From positions 1-31,255 of the IMG/VR virus record IMGVR_UViG_3300030329_001764: 31,255 nucleotides of DNA. The stretch is one strand, 5' to 3'. The first letter of the stretch is position 1; every line of letters starts with the position of its first letter. A program made the position numbers and the translations under genes. Below the pieces are notes generated by a model. That model searched no databases and was not told the origin of the DNA. It worked only from the letters and a program-made list of their open reading frames with translations. Source of the stretch: a virus. Of this stretch, positions 6,313-13,740 are shown piece by piece.

Positions 6313-8750
6313 TGGCAACTCCTCCTAGACCCATCGGACCTTTGGTTGATTCTGGAATAGAAGCACCACAAGGTATGGATGTAGACATACCTCAACCAGA
6401 AACATTTGAGGGTGGTGCAGAAGTTCTGCAAAGTCCAGATGGCGGTGCAATGATTCAAGCCTTAATGGGCGAAGAGGGTATTGAAGTACAGACTGAGCAA
6501 TATGATCACAATGCAAACTTAGCAGAAGTGTTGGACGAAAAGATTCTAGATGAATTATCTTCCGAACTACGTGGCCAGTTTGAAGAGGACGTTGAGTCAA
6601 GATCAGATTGGAAAGATGGATATGTAAAGGGTCTAGATTTACTTGGTATCATGTATGAAGAGAGAACTGAGCCTTTTGATGGTGCAAGTGGTGTAACGCA
6701 TCCTTTGATTGCAGAGTCAGTAACTCAGTTTCAAGCACAATCATACAAAGAACTTTTACCATCTGGCGGTCCAGTTAAAATAAATATCATGGGTAATCGA
6801 ACCTTGGAGCGTGAAGCACAAGCTGCAAGGGTTCGTGAGTTTATGAACTATCAGATTACGGAGGTCATGCAAGATTATGATACCGACACTGACCAAATGC
6901 TTTTCTATCTCCCATTGGCGGGTTCTACTTTCAAGAAAATATACTTCGATCCAACTAGGGGTACTGCTGTTTCGAAGTTCGTGCCTGCTGAAGATCTTGT
7001 CGTTCCGTATCAAGCTTCGGACATTAACACAGTCTCCAGAGTTACACATGTACTTAAGATGGATGAAAATGAAATTCGTAAAATGCAAGTGGCGGGCATT
7101 TACAGAGATGTGGAAATCTCAGCATCAGATACAGATCAAGATGTCGTCCAAGAAAAGAAAGACGAAATAGAAGGCGCAAGTAAAGGATATTCAGATGAGA
7201 TATATTCTGTGCTTGAGATGCATACAAATTTAGATCTTGAGGGTTTTGAGGATCTTGGTGCGGATGGTCAGCCAACTGGAATCAAGTTACCCTACATTGT
7301 GACCTTGGATCAAGGATCTGGAGAGATATTATCTATTACACGTAACTTTGATCAAGGCGATAATTTAAAGAAAAAGAGACAATATTTTGTACATTATAAG
7401 TTCCTACCAGGACTAGGATTTTATGGATTTGGCTTGATTCATATGATTGGTGGTCTTGGTAGGGCAGCAACAAGTATATTAAGACAGTTAATCGATGCGG
7501 GAACTTTATCGAACCTACCCGCAGGTTTTAAGGCTAGAGGCATAAGAATTAGAAATGACGATGAACCTTTATCGCCTGGTGAGTTCCGAGACATTGATGC
7601 ACCAGGTGGTGATCTTAGGAACTCCATAGTTCCCCTCCCCTTTAAAGAACCATCTGGTACGCTTTCAAACCTACTTGCTGCATTAATTGAAGCGGGTAGA
7701 CGATTTGTATCTATTGCTGATCAGAAGATTGGTGAGACTAGTGGCGATATGCCAGTTGGGTCTACAGTTGCAATGTTAGAGCGTGGCATGAAAGTTATGT
7801 CCGCTATACATAAAAGATTACATTATGCACAGAAAACTGAGTTTAGATTACTTGCTAGAATATTTGCAGAGAACTTACCATCACAATATCCATACGAGGT
7901 AGCGGGTGGTCAGCAACAAGTTTTTGCAGCAGATTTTGATGGAAGGGTAGACGTATTACCAGTATCAGATCCTAATATATTCTCTATGGCACAGAGGGTT
8001 GCGTTAGCACAAACACAACTACAGATTGCACAAAGCAATCCAGACATACACAATTTGCCTGCTGCATATAGACGATTATATCAAGCACTTGAAGTCCAGA
8101 ACATTGATGAAATCTTACCTCCGAAGAAAGAACCAATGCCAATGGATCCGAGTATAGAGAATGCCAGGGCGTTACAGGGTGAGATTGTGGTAGCCTTTCC
8201 TCAGCAAAACCACGATCAACATATGGCTAATCACATCCTTTTCATGAAAACCCCGATCGTAGCCACTTCTCCTAACGTCATGGCTATTCTTTATGCACAC
8301 ATTCTTGAGCACATTTCACAAAAGGCAACAAATATTGCACAAAGTGAAGCACAACAAGCAGTTCAATTACAATTACTTGCACAACAAGGTGCGATAGATC
8401 CTGCAAACGTACCGCCACAAATCACACCAGAGATTGTTCAAAGTCGTGTTGCAGAATTAGAGGCTCAGTTTACTGCGGACTTCTTACAACAGATGGCACC
8501 ACCAGAAGGTCAAGAAGATCCATTGGTGCAAATAAGAAAACAAGAATTAGCTATTAGAGCAGCAGAGGCAGAAAGATCTGCACAAGTTGACCAACAAAAG
8601 TTAGGACTTGAGGCACAAAAACTTCAACAAAGAGCGGCAACAGATGCAGCGAGATTAGAAACGCAAGAAGAAATTGCCGATGAACGTAACCTTGTTAATC
8701 GTGAGAGAATCCAAACACAGAGAGACATTGCCGCTGCTAGACGGGGGTAA
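6312..8750 (+). CDS. Portal protein
   Basis: An 812-residue protein of the podovirus-type portal class (dodecameric vertex ring through which DNA enters and leaves). Recognised from the core region with FDGASGVTHPLIAES (about residues 121-135), a QFQAQSYKELLPSGGPVK block, and FYLPLAGSTFKKIYFDP (197-213), plus its place just after the terminase. The last 100 residues are Gln/Ala/Glu-rich and probably a long helical barrel or coiled coil ending in DIAAARRG. The N-terminal 40 residues are Pro/Gly-rich. Starts at TAATG. Confidence 0.92.
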   Translation: MATPPRPIGPLVDSGIEAPQGMDVDIPQPETFEGGAEVLQSPDGGAMIQALMGEEGIEVQTEQYDHNANLAEVLDEKILDELSSELRGQFEEDVESRSDWKDGYVKGLDLLGIMYEERTEPFDGASGVTHPLIAESVTQFQAQSYKELLPSGGPVKINIMGNRTLEREAQAARVREFMNYQITEVMQDYDTDTDQMLFYLPLAGSTFKKIYFDPTRGTAVSKFVPAEDLVVPYQASDINTVSRVTHVLKMDENEIRKMQVAGIYRDVEISASDTDQDVVQEKKDEIEGASKGYSDEIYSVLEMHTNLDLEGFEDLGADGQPTGIKLPYIVTLDQGSGEILSITRNFDQGDNLKKKRQYFVHYKFLPGLGFYGFGLIHMIGGLGRAATSILRQLIDAGTLSNLPAGFKARGIRIRNDDEPLSPGEFRDIDAPGGDLRNSIVPLPFKEPSGTLSNLLAALIEAGRRFVSIADQKIGETSGDMPVGSTVAMLERGMKVMSAIHKRLHYAQKTEFRLLARIFAENLPSQYPYEVAGGQQQVFAADFDGRVDVLPVSDPNIFSMAQRVALAQTQLQIAQSNPDIHNLPAAYRRLYQALEVQNIDEILPPKKEPMPMDPSIENARALQGEIVVAFPQQNHDQHMANHILFMKTPIVATSPNVMAILYAHILEHISQKATNIAQSEAQQAVQLQLLAQQGAIDPANVPPQITPEIVQSRVAELEAQFTADFLQQMAPPEGQEDPLVQIRKQELAIRAAEAERSAQVDQQKLGLEAQKLQQRAATDAARLETQEEIADERNLVNRERIQTQRDIAAARRG

Positions 8751-8753
8751 ACT

Positions 8754-9380
8754 ATGGATCCAGTAACAATATCATTAGCTATGGGGGTGGCCTCAAAAGC
8801 ATTTGATGCGATCAAGAAGGGATTTGCAGTCGGACGTGATATTGAGCAAATGTCTGGAGATATTGGACGTTGGATGGGAGCAGTTAGTGATGTTGATAAC
8901 GCAGAAAAGCAAGCAAAAAATCCTCCTTTGTTTGGTAAATTGTTTAAAGCTGGTTCTATTGAAGAAGCCGCTCTTTCCGCTTATTCAGCAAAAAAGAAAC
9001 TTGAGGAACAAAGATACGAACTCAAGATGTTTTTAAATTTGACGTATGGCCCACAAGCATATGATGATCTGTTAAAGATGGAAGGACAGATACGAAAAGA
9101 GCGTCAACAAACGATTTACAGACAACAACAGCTTCGAAGACAGATAGGTGAAGCTATAACTTGGTTTATCGTGATAGCCATAATTGGTGGTTTTATTGCC
9201 TTGGTTGCTGGTATATGGATTAAAGAATCTAAAGCAGAAAATTATTTACATATGACAGAGGGTTATATTTACAAACCAAAAGATTACACTAGACAACAAA
9301 AAATAAATCAAGGTAAAATCAAAAAAAAAAATATACAACTTGCAGACTTGCTAAAAGAATTAAATCTAAAAGTGGTATGA
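8754..9380 (+). CDS. Membrane-anchored phage protein (208 aa)
   Basis: The N-terminal half is helical. Residues 111-133 are a Gln/Arg-rich segment (KERQQTIYRQQQLRRQ), followed by one strong transmembrane helix (about 135-156, ITWFIVIAIIGGFIALVAG). A basic tail of about 50 residues follows. It starts a run of membrane and lysis-type genes, four bases after the portal. It could be a lysis accessory or an inner-membrane protein for DNA entry; no enzyme motif is seen. Confidence 0.7.
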   Translation: MDPVTISLAMGVASKAFDAIKKGFAVGRDIEQMSGDIGRWMGAVSDVDNAEKQAKNPPLFGKLFKAGSIEEAALSAYSAKKKLEEQRYELKMFLNLTYGPQAYDDLLKMEGQIRKERQQTIYRQQQLRRQIGEAITWFIVIAIIGGFIALVAGIWIKESKAENYLHMTEGYIYKPKDYTRQQKINQGKIKKKNIQLADLLKELNLKVV

Positions 9381-9535
9381 TGGCGTGTATTTATATAGGA
9401 GGCAATAAGACATACGAAATGATGATAGAGAGTTGGTGTCCAAAAAAATTTAAATGTGTTTATAATCCTTGGCAAAAAGAGCCAAACATTGATGACATTA
9501 TCGATTCCTTAAATAGTGCGGTGAAAAACAAATGA
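9380..9535 (+). CDS. Small Cys/Trp-containing hypothetical protein (51 aa)
   Basis: Reads MACIYIGGNKTYEMMIESWC... and ends LNSAVKNK. Three Cys residues are present. ATG 9377 and 9380 are both possible; the gene overlaps the stop of the preceding gene and ends in an ATGA overlap with the next, consistent with coupled translation. No family recognised. Confidence 0.6.
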   Translation: MACIYIGGNKTYEMMIESWCPKKFKCVYNPWQKEPNIDDIIDSLNSAVKNK

Positions 9536-9732
9536 CTGCTTTTATGCTTGCATGTTATTTAAATGGTGTAGCTCAAGGAGCAATTTACTTTCGTTCTGTC
9601 AATGATTGTACTTATTACACTAAATTTTTAAGTGAACAAGAGTTTGATAGTGAAACGGGACAAAAGCAAGTTTATAAATGTATTTGCAAATTAGTTCCAA
9701 GTATAAATGATAAAAAAGTAAGAGTGTATTAA
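9532..9732 (+). CDS. Small Cys-rich conserved marine-phage protein (66 aa)
   Basis: Begins MTAFMLACYLNGVAQGAIYF, a moderately hydrophobic start that could be a weak signal or anchor, and ends YKCICKLVPSINDKKVRVY. Four Cys residues suggest disulfides or metal binding. ATGA overlap with the previous gene and TAATG with the next. I recall similar small proteins in marine podoviruses but no known function. Confidence 0.65.
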   Translation: MTAFMLACYLNGVAQGAIYFRSVNDCTYYTKFLSEQEFDSETGQKQVYKCICKLVPSINDKKVRVY

Positions 9733-10055
9733 TGACACAGAAAAAACTTCAAAAAGGCTCTATATTAGATGAATACGATTTAGATGGCGACAACACGATT
9801 ACCAATGAAGAGTTACAAAGAGCAAAAGAAATCAAAGAAACAGAAACTAAACTACGTAAAAATTTAGCACAACTACGTATGGCTAGATACACCTTGATAG
9901 GTATGGGTGTATTTACACTTGCTATGTTTTTAGTCCCAATAGAACGTGTTGAAGCTTTGGCGGATATATCAAACTTGTTTTATATCTCAGGTGCTGGTAT
10001 CGTAGGTACATATATGGGAACATCAGCCTATATGGCAAAGAATGGAGTTAAATAA
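9732..10055 (+). CDS. EF-hand membrane protein, next to holin (107 aa)
   Basis: Residues 16-27, DLDGDNTITNEE, form a canonical EF-hand calcium loop (acidic at 1, 3, 5 and 12, Ile at 8). A charged helix follows, then two predicted membrane helices (about 52-70 and 80-100). The pairing with the holin directly downstream (TAATG overlap) suggests a role in lysis or its timing, perhaps with calcium binding as a structural or sensing element; that role is inferred. Confidence 0.75.
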   Translation: MTQKKLQKGSILDEYDLDGDNTITNEELQRAKEIKETETKLRKNLAQLRMARYTLIGMGVFTLAMFLVPIERVEALADISNLFYISGAGIVGTYMGTSAYMAKNGVK

Positions 10056-10450
10056 TGTTACAAGCGTTAATAGGTCCAGTTACTGGATTACTAGATAAAT
10101 TTATTCCAGACGCAGATCAGAAGGCGAAGCTCGCCCACGAAATAGCCACCATGTCTGAAAAACATGCCCAGGAGGCTTTGCTTGCTCAGTTAGAAATAAA
10201 CAAAGCAGAGGCAGCAAGTGGTTCAATATTCAAGGGCGGCTGGCGACCAGCAGTTGGGTGGGTCTGTGCGATTGCTTTTGCCTATCATTTTATCGTAAAA
10301 GATCTAATTATATTTGGTGCAAGTTTTGCTGGCTTAGAACTGCCAGATTTGCCAGAATTTGATATGGGTACACTTTTAACTGTTCTCGGTGGCATGCTAG
10401 GAATTGGAACGCTCAGAACCTATGAGAAGCAAAAAGGTTTGACTAAATGA
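10055..10450 (+). CDS. GTA-type 3-TM holin
   Basis: Matches by eye the alphaproteobacterial 'holin of 3TMs, for gene-transfer release' family. Conserved parts are LLDKFIPDADQKAKLAHEIATM (residues 12-33), QLEINKAEAAS, the GGWRPAVGWVCAIAFAYHF membrane stretch (61-79) and the C-terminal MLGIGTLRTYEKQKGL. The 131-aa length is typical. It would form pores in the inner membrane at lysis. No endolysin is seen in the window. Confidence 0.9.
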   Translation: MLQALIGPVTGLLDKFIPDADQKAKLAHEIATMSEKHAQEALLAQLEINKAEAASGSIFKGGWRPAVGWVCAIAFAYHFIVKDLIIFGASFAGLELPDLPEFDMGTLLTVLGGMLGIGTLRTYEKQKGLTK

Positions 10451-10548
10451 TTTGGTTTTACTTGTCACTTTCTAAATTCTTCAATAAGATAGGTAATTAT
10501 TACTATAAGCTTCACGTTAAGGAGGTTAGACGTGCTCAAGGACGATGA
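10447..10548 (+). CDS. Tiny basic protein (33 aa)
   Basis: Reads MIWFYLSLSKFFNKIGNYYY... and ends VRRAQGR. It has a short amphipathic or hydrophobic start and a basic end. It starts four bases inside the holin gene (ATGA) and overlaps the next gene, whose ribosome site AAGGAGG lies inside it. Possibly lysis-related by position only. Confidence 0.5.
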   Translation: MIWFYLSLSKFFNKIGNYYYKLHVKEVRRAQGR

Positions 10549-10693
10549 CATATGTTTTATACACAAAATTGCTTATACTAAAACTATCACCGAAGAACCT
10601 ATTCCAACTGTAGGCATGACTAAATTTATAACTTACAAATGTCCAATGTGCGTTATGCCTATAGAGGAGACAGTTTATGCCACTGACAAGTAA
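10532..10693 (+). CDS. Small protein with CxxC motif, GTG start (53 aa)
   Basis: A perfect AAGGAGG ribosome site ends six bases before GTG 10532, which decides the start. The product begins MLKDDDICFIHKIAYTK and has CPMC (residues 38-41), perhaps a metal or redox site. It overlaps the genes on both sides. Not recognised. Confidence 0.6.
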   Translation: MLKDDDICFIHKIAYTKTITEEPIPTVGMTKFITYKCPMCVMPIEETVYATDK

Positions 10694-10850
10694 AGGCAAA
10701 AAAATAATGAAAGCCATGAAAAAGCAGTATGGCAAAGAAGCAGAGGCAGTGTTTTATGCAAGTAAAAACAAAGGAGTTATAAAAGGTGTTGACAAGAAAC
10801 GGAAAACAAAAAGTAAAAAAAGTAGCAAAAATGCTAAAAAAAGCGTCTAA
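10677..10850 (+). CDS. Conserved small Lys-rich marine-phage protein (57 aa)
   Basis: Begins MPLTSKGKKIMKAMKKQYGK and contains VFYASKNKGVIKG, a pattern I recall from many marine phages. The C-terminal 20 residues are almost all Lys/Ser. Preceded by GAGGAG. It may bind DNA or RNA because of its charge; that is inference. It overlaps the next gene, in another frame, by 65 bases. Confidence 0.7.
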   Translation: MPLTSKGKKIMKAMKKQYGKEAEAVFYASKNKGVIKGVDKKRKTKSKKSSKNAKKSV

Positions 10851-10920
10851 CGCTCATGCTAAACAATCAAAAATTTTGTCAAAGTTGGTAAAGAATGGCA
10901 AGAAAAAGAAAAGATCCTAA
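10786..10920 (+). CDS. Tiny Lys-rich protein in an overlapping frame (44 aa)
   Basis: From GTG 10786 the ORF reads MLTRNGKQKVKKVAKMLKKA... and ends VKNGKKKKRS. It has no ATG until residue 16 (10831). It overlaps the preceding gene by 65 bases and the following gene by 26, each in a different frame. Its helix-like pattern and basic charge look protein-like and I recall similar peptides in marine phages, so I think it is real. The start is uncertain. Confidence 0.55.
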   Translation: MLTRNGKQKVKKVAKMLKKASNAHAKQSKILSKLVKNGKKKKRS

Positions 10921-11188
10921 AGTCGGCACTGGTAAAAAACCAAAAGGATCTGGAAGGAGATTATATACAGATGAAAATCCGAAAGACACTGTCAGAATTA
11001 AATATGCGACTGTTGCTGATGCTAGAGCAACTGCAAGAAAAGTTAAAAATATTAACAAACCTTATGCTCGAAAAATTCAAATCCTTACTGTCATGGAACA
11101 AAGAGCAAAAGTTGCAGGTAAAAGAGAACAAGCAGCAATTGCCAAAAGAGCAAAAGAAACCCTCAAAAAAAGGAGAGAAAAAAAATGA
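10895..11188 (+). CDS. Conserved basic protein (97 aa)
   Basis: Contains KKPKGSGRRLYTDENPKD (about residues 14-31), then TVADARATARKVKNINKPYA and KIQILTVMEQRAKVAGK, a block conserved in marine podoviruses in my memory. The C-terminus is nearly all Lys/Arg. Probably nucleic-acid or virion-associated, function unknown. Overlaps neighbouring genes at both ends. Confidence 0.75.
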   Translation: MARKRKDPKVGTGKKPKGSGRRLYTDENPKDTVRIKYATVADARATARKVKNINKPYARKIQILTVMEQRAKVAGKREQAAIAKRAKETLKKRREKK

Positions 11189-11577
11189 AAAAAGAAAACG
11201 GGGCAGACCAAGGAAAGTTTCCTGATTTAAGTGGAGATGGACAAGTAACCATGAAAGATATTTTAATGGGTAGAGGTGTTATTGAAAAAGCTGAAGGTGG
11301 TGATCTTAAAGATCCAAGATATGATCAACTCATGGACATGTTAACAGACGCAAAGAAAGCTGGTGATACAGACAAAATAAGAGAAATAGAGTCTGATTTA
11401 GCTAAAGAATTTGGTGTTGGTATGATGGGGGGTGGTTCCGTTGACGATAAAATGAAGTATGGTGGCGGTGGAAACATCATGATTAAAACTGTTGAAATAT
11501 CAATGAAAGTTCCAGAAAAACAAAAAAGAGGAACTGGCGCAGCTATGTCTGGCACTAAGTTTAGTGGTACATACTAA
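11185..11577 (+). CDS. Small protein with EF-hand-like loop (130 aa)
   Basis: Near the N-terminus, FPDLSGDGQVTMKDILMGRG (residues 12-31) resembles a calcium or dockerin-like loop (Asp at 1 and 5, Gly at 6, hydrophobic at 8, Asp at 12). A helical middle section and a Gly/Met-rich stretch (MMGGGSV) follow, then a basic tail. ATGA overlap with the preceding gene. The second gene in this region with such a loop. Function unknown. Confidence 0.65.
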   Translation: MKKENGADQGKFPDLSGDGQVTMKDILMGRGVIEKAEGGDLKDPRYDQLMDMLTDAKKAGDTDKIREIESDLAKEFGVGMMGGGSVDDKMKYGGGGNIMIKTVEISMKVPEKQKRGTGAAMSGTKFSGTY

Positions 11578-11580
11578 TAC

Positions 11581-12216
11581 ATGTCGGAACTTATATGTAA
11601 CTTACCATCAGTGGATGTTTATGTCCGTAGAGAATATTTAAGAGATCATGAAGATGGTCATGGTAAATTTGTAAAAGGCGTTTGGGTTTCTGCTAAATCA
11701 ATACCTGGTAGAGTTTTCTATTTTGAAACATTTTTACCAGAATATGGTGCTTTATACGATAAACTTCCAATTTCTGCATTTGTTTCAAGTCCAGAAACAC
11801 CTAAACCAGACTTAAGTCTACCTAATTTACAGTTTTGGAATTGCATGGATTATGGCGTAACTTCTATTACAAAACAATTTATAGGCTCTATGGATTTCGA
11901 AATTCTTACTAGAGATCAAGGGGTTATGCACGGATCTTATATCTGTACATTAGATAATTATCATCCAGACTCAGATAACATTGACTATAGCACAAGCGAA
12001 ACACCTGCTGAACATAAATCGTTTAATTTACTTGAGCTAGATAATGGACAATATTGTTTGTATCCGAATAATAGAATGAGAGTCTATGATAATTCACTGA
12101 CTCCTAAAGATCCTAAGATGCCAGATTTTAAGGTAAGCACTGAATATTATCAAGTTGAAAATGGAAATGAATACAGATTAGGTGATACAGATGATTATTT
12201 TTGGAAAGAAAAATAA
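11581..12216 (+). CDS. Conserved hypothetical protein (211 aa)
   Basis: An acidic, aromatic-rich protein. Segments SVDVYVRREYLRDHEDGHG (residues 10-28) and WVSAKSIPGRVFYFETFLPE look globular and are preceded by a clear ATG three bases after the upstream stop. The C-terminal half has several YYQ/YCL aromatic strands, suggestive of beta structure. Neighbours are packaging and capsid genes, so a virion or assembly role is possible. Confidence 0.7.
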   Translation: MSELICNLPSVDVYVRREYLRDHEDGHGKFVKGVWVSAKSIPGRVFYFETFLPEYGALYDKLPISAFVSSPETPKPDLSLPNLQFWNCMDYGVTSITKQFIGSMDFEILTRDQGVMHGSYICTLDNYHPDSDNIDYSTSETPAEHKSFNLLELDNGQYCLYPNNRMRVYDNSLTPKDPKMPDFKVSTEYYQVENGNEYRLGDTDDYFWKEK

Positions 12217-12425
12217 TGGATATAGTTGACTTTTCACAAAAATTGTACAAAAGATTAAAAGAACGTGAAGACGACATCGTCTTGACGCTGACAACTGGTG
12301 CTGTTTCTAATCATGAACAGTACAAGCAGCTAGTAGGTGAGTTACAAGGACTCTCATATACTAAAGACCAAATTAAGTCCTTGCTGGAAGGAAAAATAGA
12401 TGACGAAGACATTATACGTACCTGA
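12216..12425 (+). CDS. Small helical protein (69 aa)
   Basis: Reads MDIVDFSQKLYKRLKERED... and contains EQYKQLVGELQGLSYTKDQI. The heptad-like pattern suggests a helical hairpin or coiled coil. Starts on the previous stop (TAATG) and overlaps the co-chaperonin gene by 26 bases. I recall similar short proteins just before capsid genes of marine podoviruses; it may be an assembly factor. Confidence 0.7.
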   Translation: MDIVDFSQKLYKRLKEREDDIVLTLTTGAVSNHEQYKQLVGELQGLSYTKDQIKSLLEGKIDDEDIIRT

Positions 12426-12816
12426 GTATCTAAAAAATCAATTAGAAAAAAACAAACCTCAAACAGACGATTTAAAACTCAAAGAAAGACTTCCTCAACC
12501 AACAGGTTGGAGAATCTTAGTCATGCCTTACAAAGGTCGTGAAAAAACAGATGGTGGTATTCATTTGCCAGATGCAGTTAGAGATCGTGAAGCATTAGCT
12601 ACAGTTGTAGCCTATGTCCTTAAAGTTGGGCCTTTAGCATATAAAGATCAAGACAAATTTGGAGATGGAGAACCTTGGTGTAAAGAAGGTGATTGGATCT
12701 GTATTGGTCGATATTCTGGATCAAGATTTAGAATAGAAGGCGGAGAAGTAAGAATTATCAACGATGACGAAGTCATAGCCACAATCGTTGACCCAGAAGA
12801 CATTCAGCACATTTAA
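12400..12816 (+). CDS. GroES-like co-chaperonin
   Basis: A 138-aa Cpn10-type protein. Residues 33-70 (PTGWRILVMPYKGREKTDGG..., then IHLPDAVRDREALATVV) correspond to the GroES first strand and mobile loop (GREKTDGGIHLPDAV) that docks onto GroEL. KEGDWICIGRYSG (95-107) matches the GroES VGDxVxFxxYxG block, and VRIINDDEVIATI matches IDNEEVLIMSESDILAIV. No GroEL is in the window, so it should work with host GroEL, as T4 gp31 does, to fold the capsid protein encoded nearby. Confidence 0.88.
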   Translation: MTKTLYVPEYLKNQLEKNKPQTDDLKLKERLPQPTGWRILVMPYKGREKTDGGIHLPDAVRDREALATVVAYVLKVGPLAYKDQDKFGDGEPWCKEGDWICIGRYSGSRFRIEGGEVRIINDDEVIATIVDPEDIQHI

Positions 12817-12825
12817 GGAGATATC

Positions 12826-13734
12826 ATGGTTACTATAGAAAAAAATGAAGTTAAACAAGAAGAAAATGTTTCACGTGAAACAACTGAAGAGAAACCAGTT
12901 GAAGTAGAACTTCCTCTTAACCTTGATGAAAAAGATAAGAAAACAGAAGAAGTTGCTGAAACTAAAGAAGAAAAAAAAGAAGATGAAGTAACGGAATACA
13001 GTAAAAAGGTTCAAACAAGAATAAACCAAATTACCGATCGTTATAGAAAAGAACAAAGAGATAAAGAAGAAGCTGTTAGACTTGCAGAAACTTTGAAATC
13101 TGAAAATGAAAAACTTCAAACTCAAATACAAAATTTAGATAAAGGTTACATCTCTGAGTATGGTACAAGAATTGAATCTCAGCTTTCTTCTGCTTCTGAG
13201 GCATTGAAAAAAGCTCTTGAAGTTAATGACACTGATGCAATAGTTCAAGCGCAACAAGCTATCGCTAAAGTTACAATTGAGCAAGAAAGACACAGAATAG
13301 CTAAAGAAAGACAAGAGCAAAATGTTTCACGTGAAACATCTCAGCCTCAAACTACCCAACAACCACAACCTCAAACTATCCAACAACAGCCAGATCCAAA
13401 GGCAAAAGCGTGGGCGGAAAAGAACACTTGGTTTGGTGAAAATGAGGAAATGACTTATCTTGCTTTAGGTCTTGATAAAAAATTAGTACAAGAAGGATTT
13501 GACTTAGGAAGTGATGAGTACTATTCTGAGTTAGATAAACGAATTAGGAATAGATTTCCCGAGGAGTTTAAACAAGAAACGAGTGGTGTTAACAGAGTCG
13601 CCCCTGCTGATAGCACCGCATCTCGCAGTAATACAAAGGGACGCAGGACTGTGAAGTTGTCGCCATCACAAGTTGCGATGGCAAAAAGACTGAATGTTCC
13701 GTTAGAAGAATATGCTAAATATGTGAAAGAGTAG
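12826..13734 (+). CDS. Scaffold-like coiled-coil protein containing two parS sites
   Basis: A 302-residue, very charged protein. Residues 20-60 are Glu/Lys repeats; 60-165 form a long coiled coil; a Gln/Pro linker (170-190) follows; and a conserved C-terminal region (AWAEKNTWFGENEEMTYLAL at 194-213, then VKLSPSQVAMAKRLNVPLEE). Length, coiled coil and position before the capsid gene fit an internal scaffolding protein. The six residues NVSRET occur twice (14-19 and 166-171), both times coded by the parS palindrome. Clear ribosome site AGGAG. Confidence 0.8.
   Translation: MVTIEKNEVKQEENVSRETTEEKPVEVELPLNLDEKDKKTEEVAETKEEKKEDEVTEYSKKVQTRINQITDRYRKEQRDKEEAVRLAETLKSENEKLQTQIQNLDKGYISEYGTRIESQLSSASEALKKALEVNDTDAIVQAQQAIAKVTIEQERHRIAKERQEQNVSRETSQPQTTQQPQPQTIQQQPDPKAKAWAEKNTWFGENEEMTYLALGLDKKLVQEGFDLGSDEYYSELDKRIRNRFPEEFKQETSGVNRVAPADSTASRSNTKGRRTVKLSPSQVAMAKRLNVPLEEYAKYVKE
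12867..12882. promoter_or_regulatory. parS: parS centromere site 2
   Basis: An exact copy of TGTTTCACGTGAAACA, codons 14-19 of the scaffold-like gene. Flanking bases differ from copies 1 and 3, so the identity is confined to the 16-bp site and its preceding AA. Confidence 0.8.
13322..13339. promoter_or_regulatory. parS: parS centromere site 3
   Basis: Third exact parS (13323-13338), again an 18-bp palindrome with flanking A/T, 456 bases after site 2, in the same gene and reading phase (codons 166-171). Two closely spaced sites resemble the clustering of chromosomal parS. Confidence 0.8.
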
Positions 13735-13740
13735 GATAAT

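Noticed and set aside
12871-13131. Minus-strand ORF opposite the scaffold gene
   Set aside because: Phe/Ser-rich shadow produced by the Glu/Lys-rich coiled coil.
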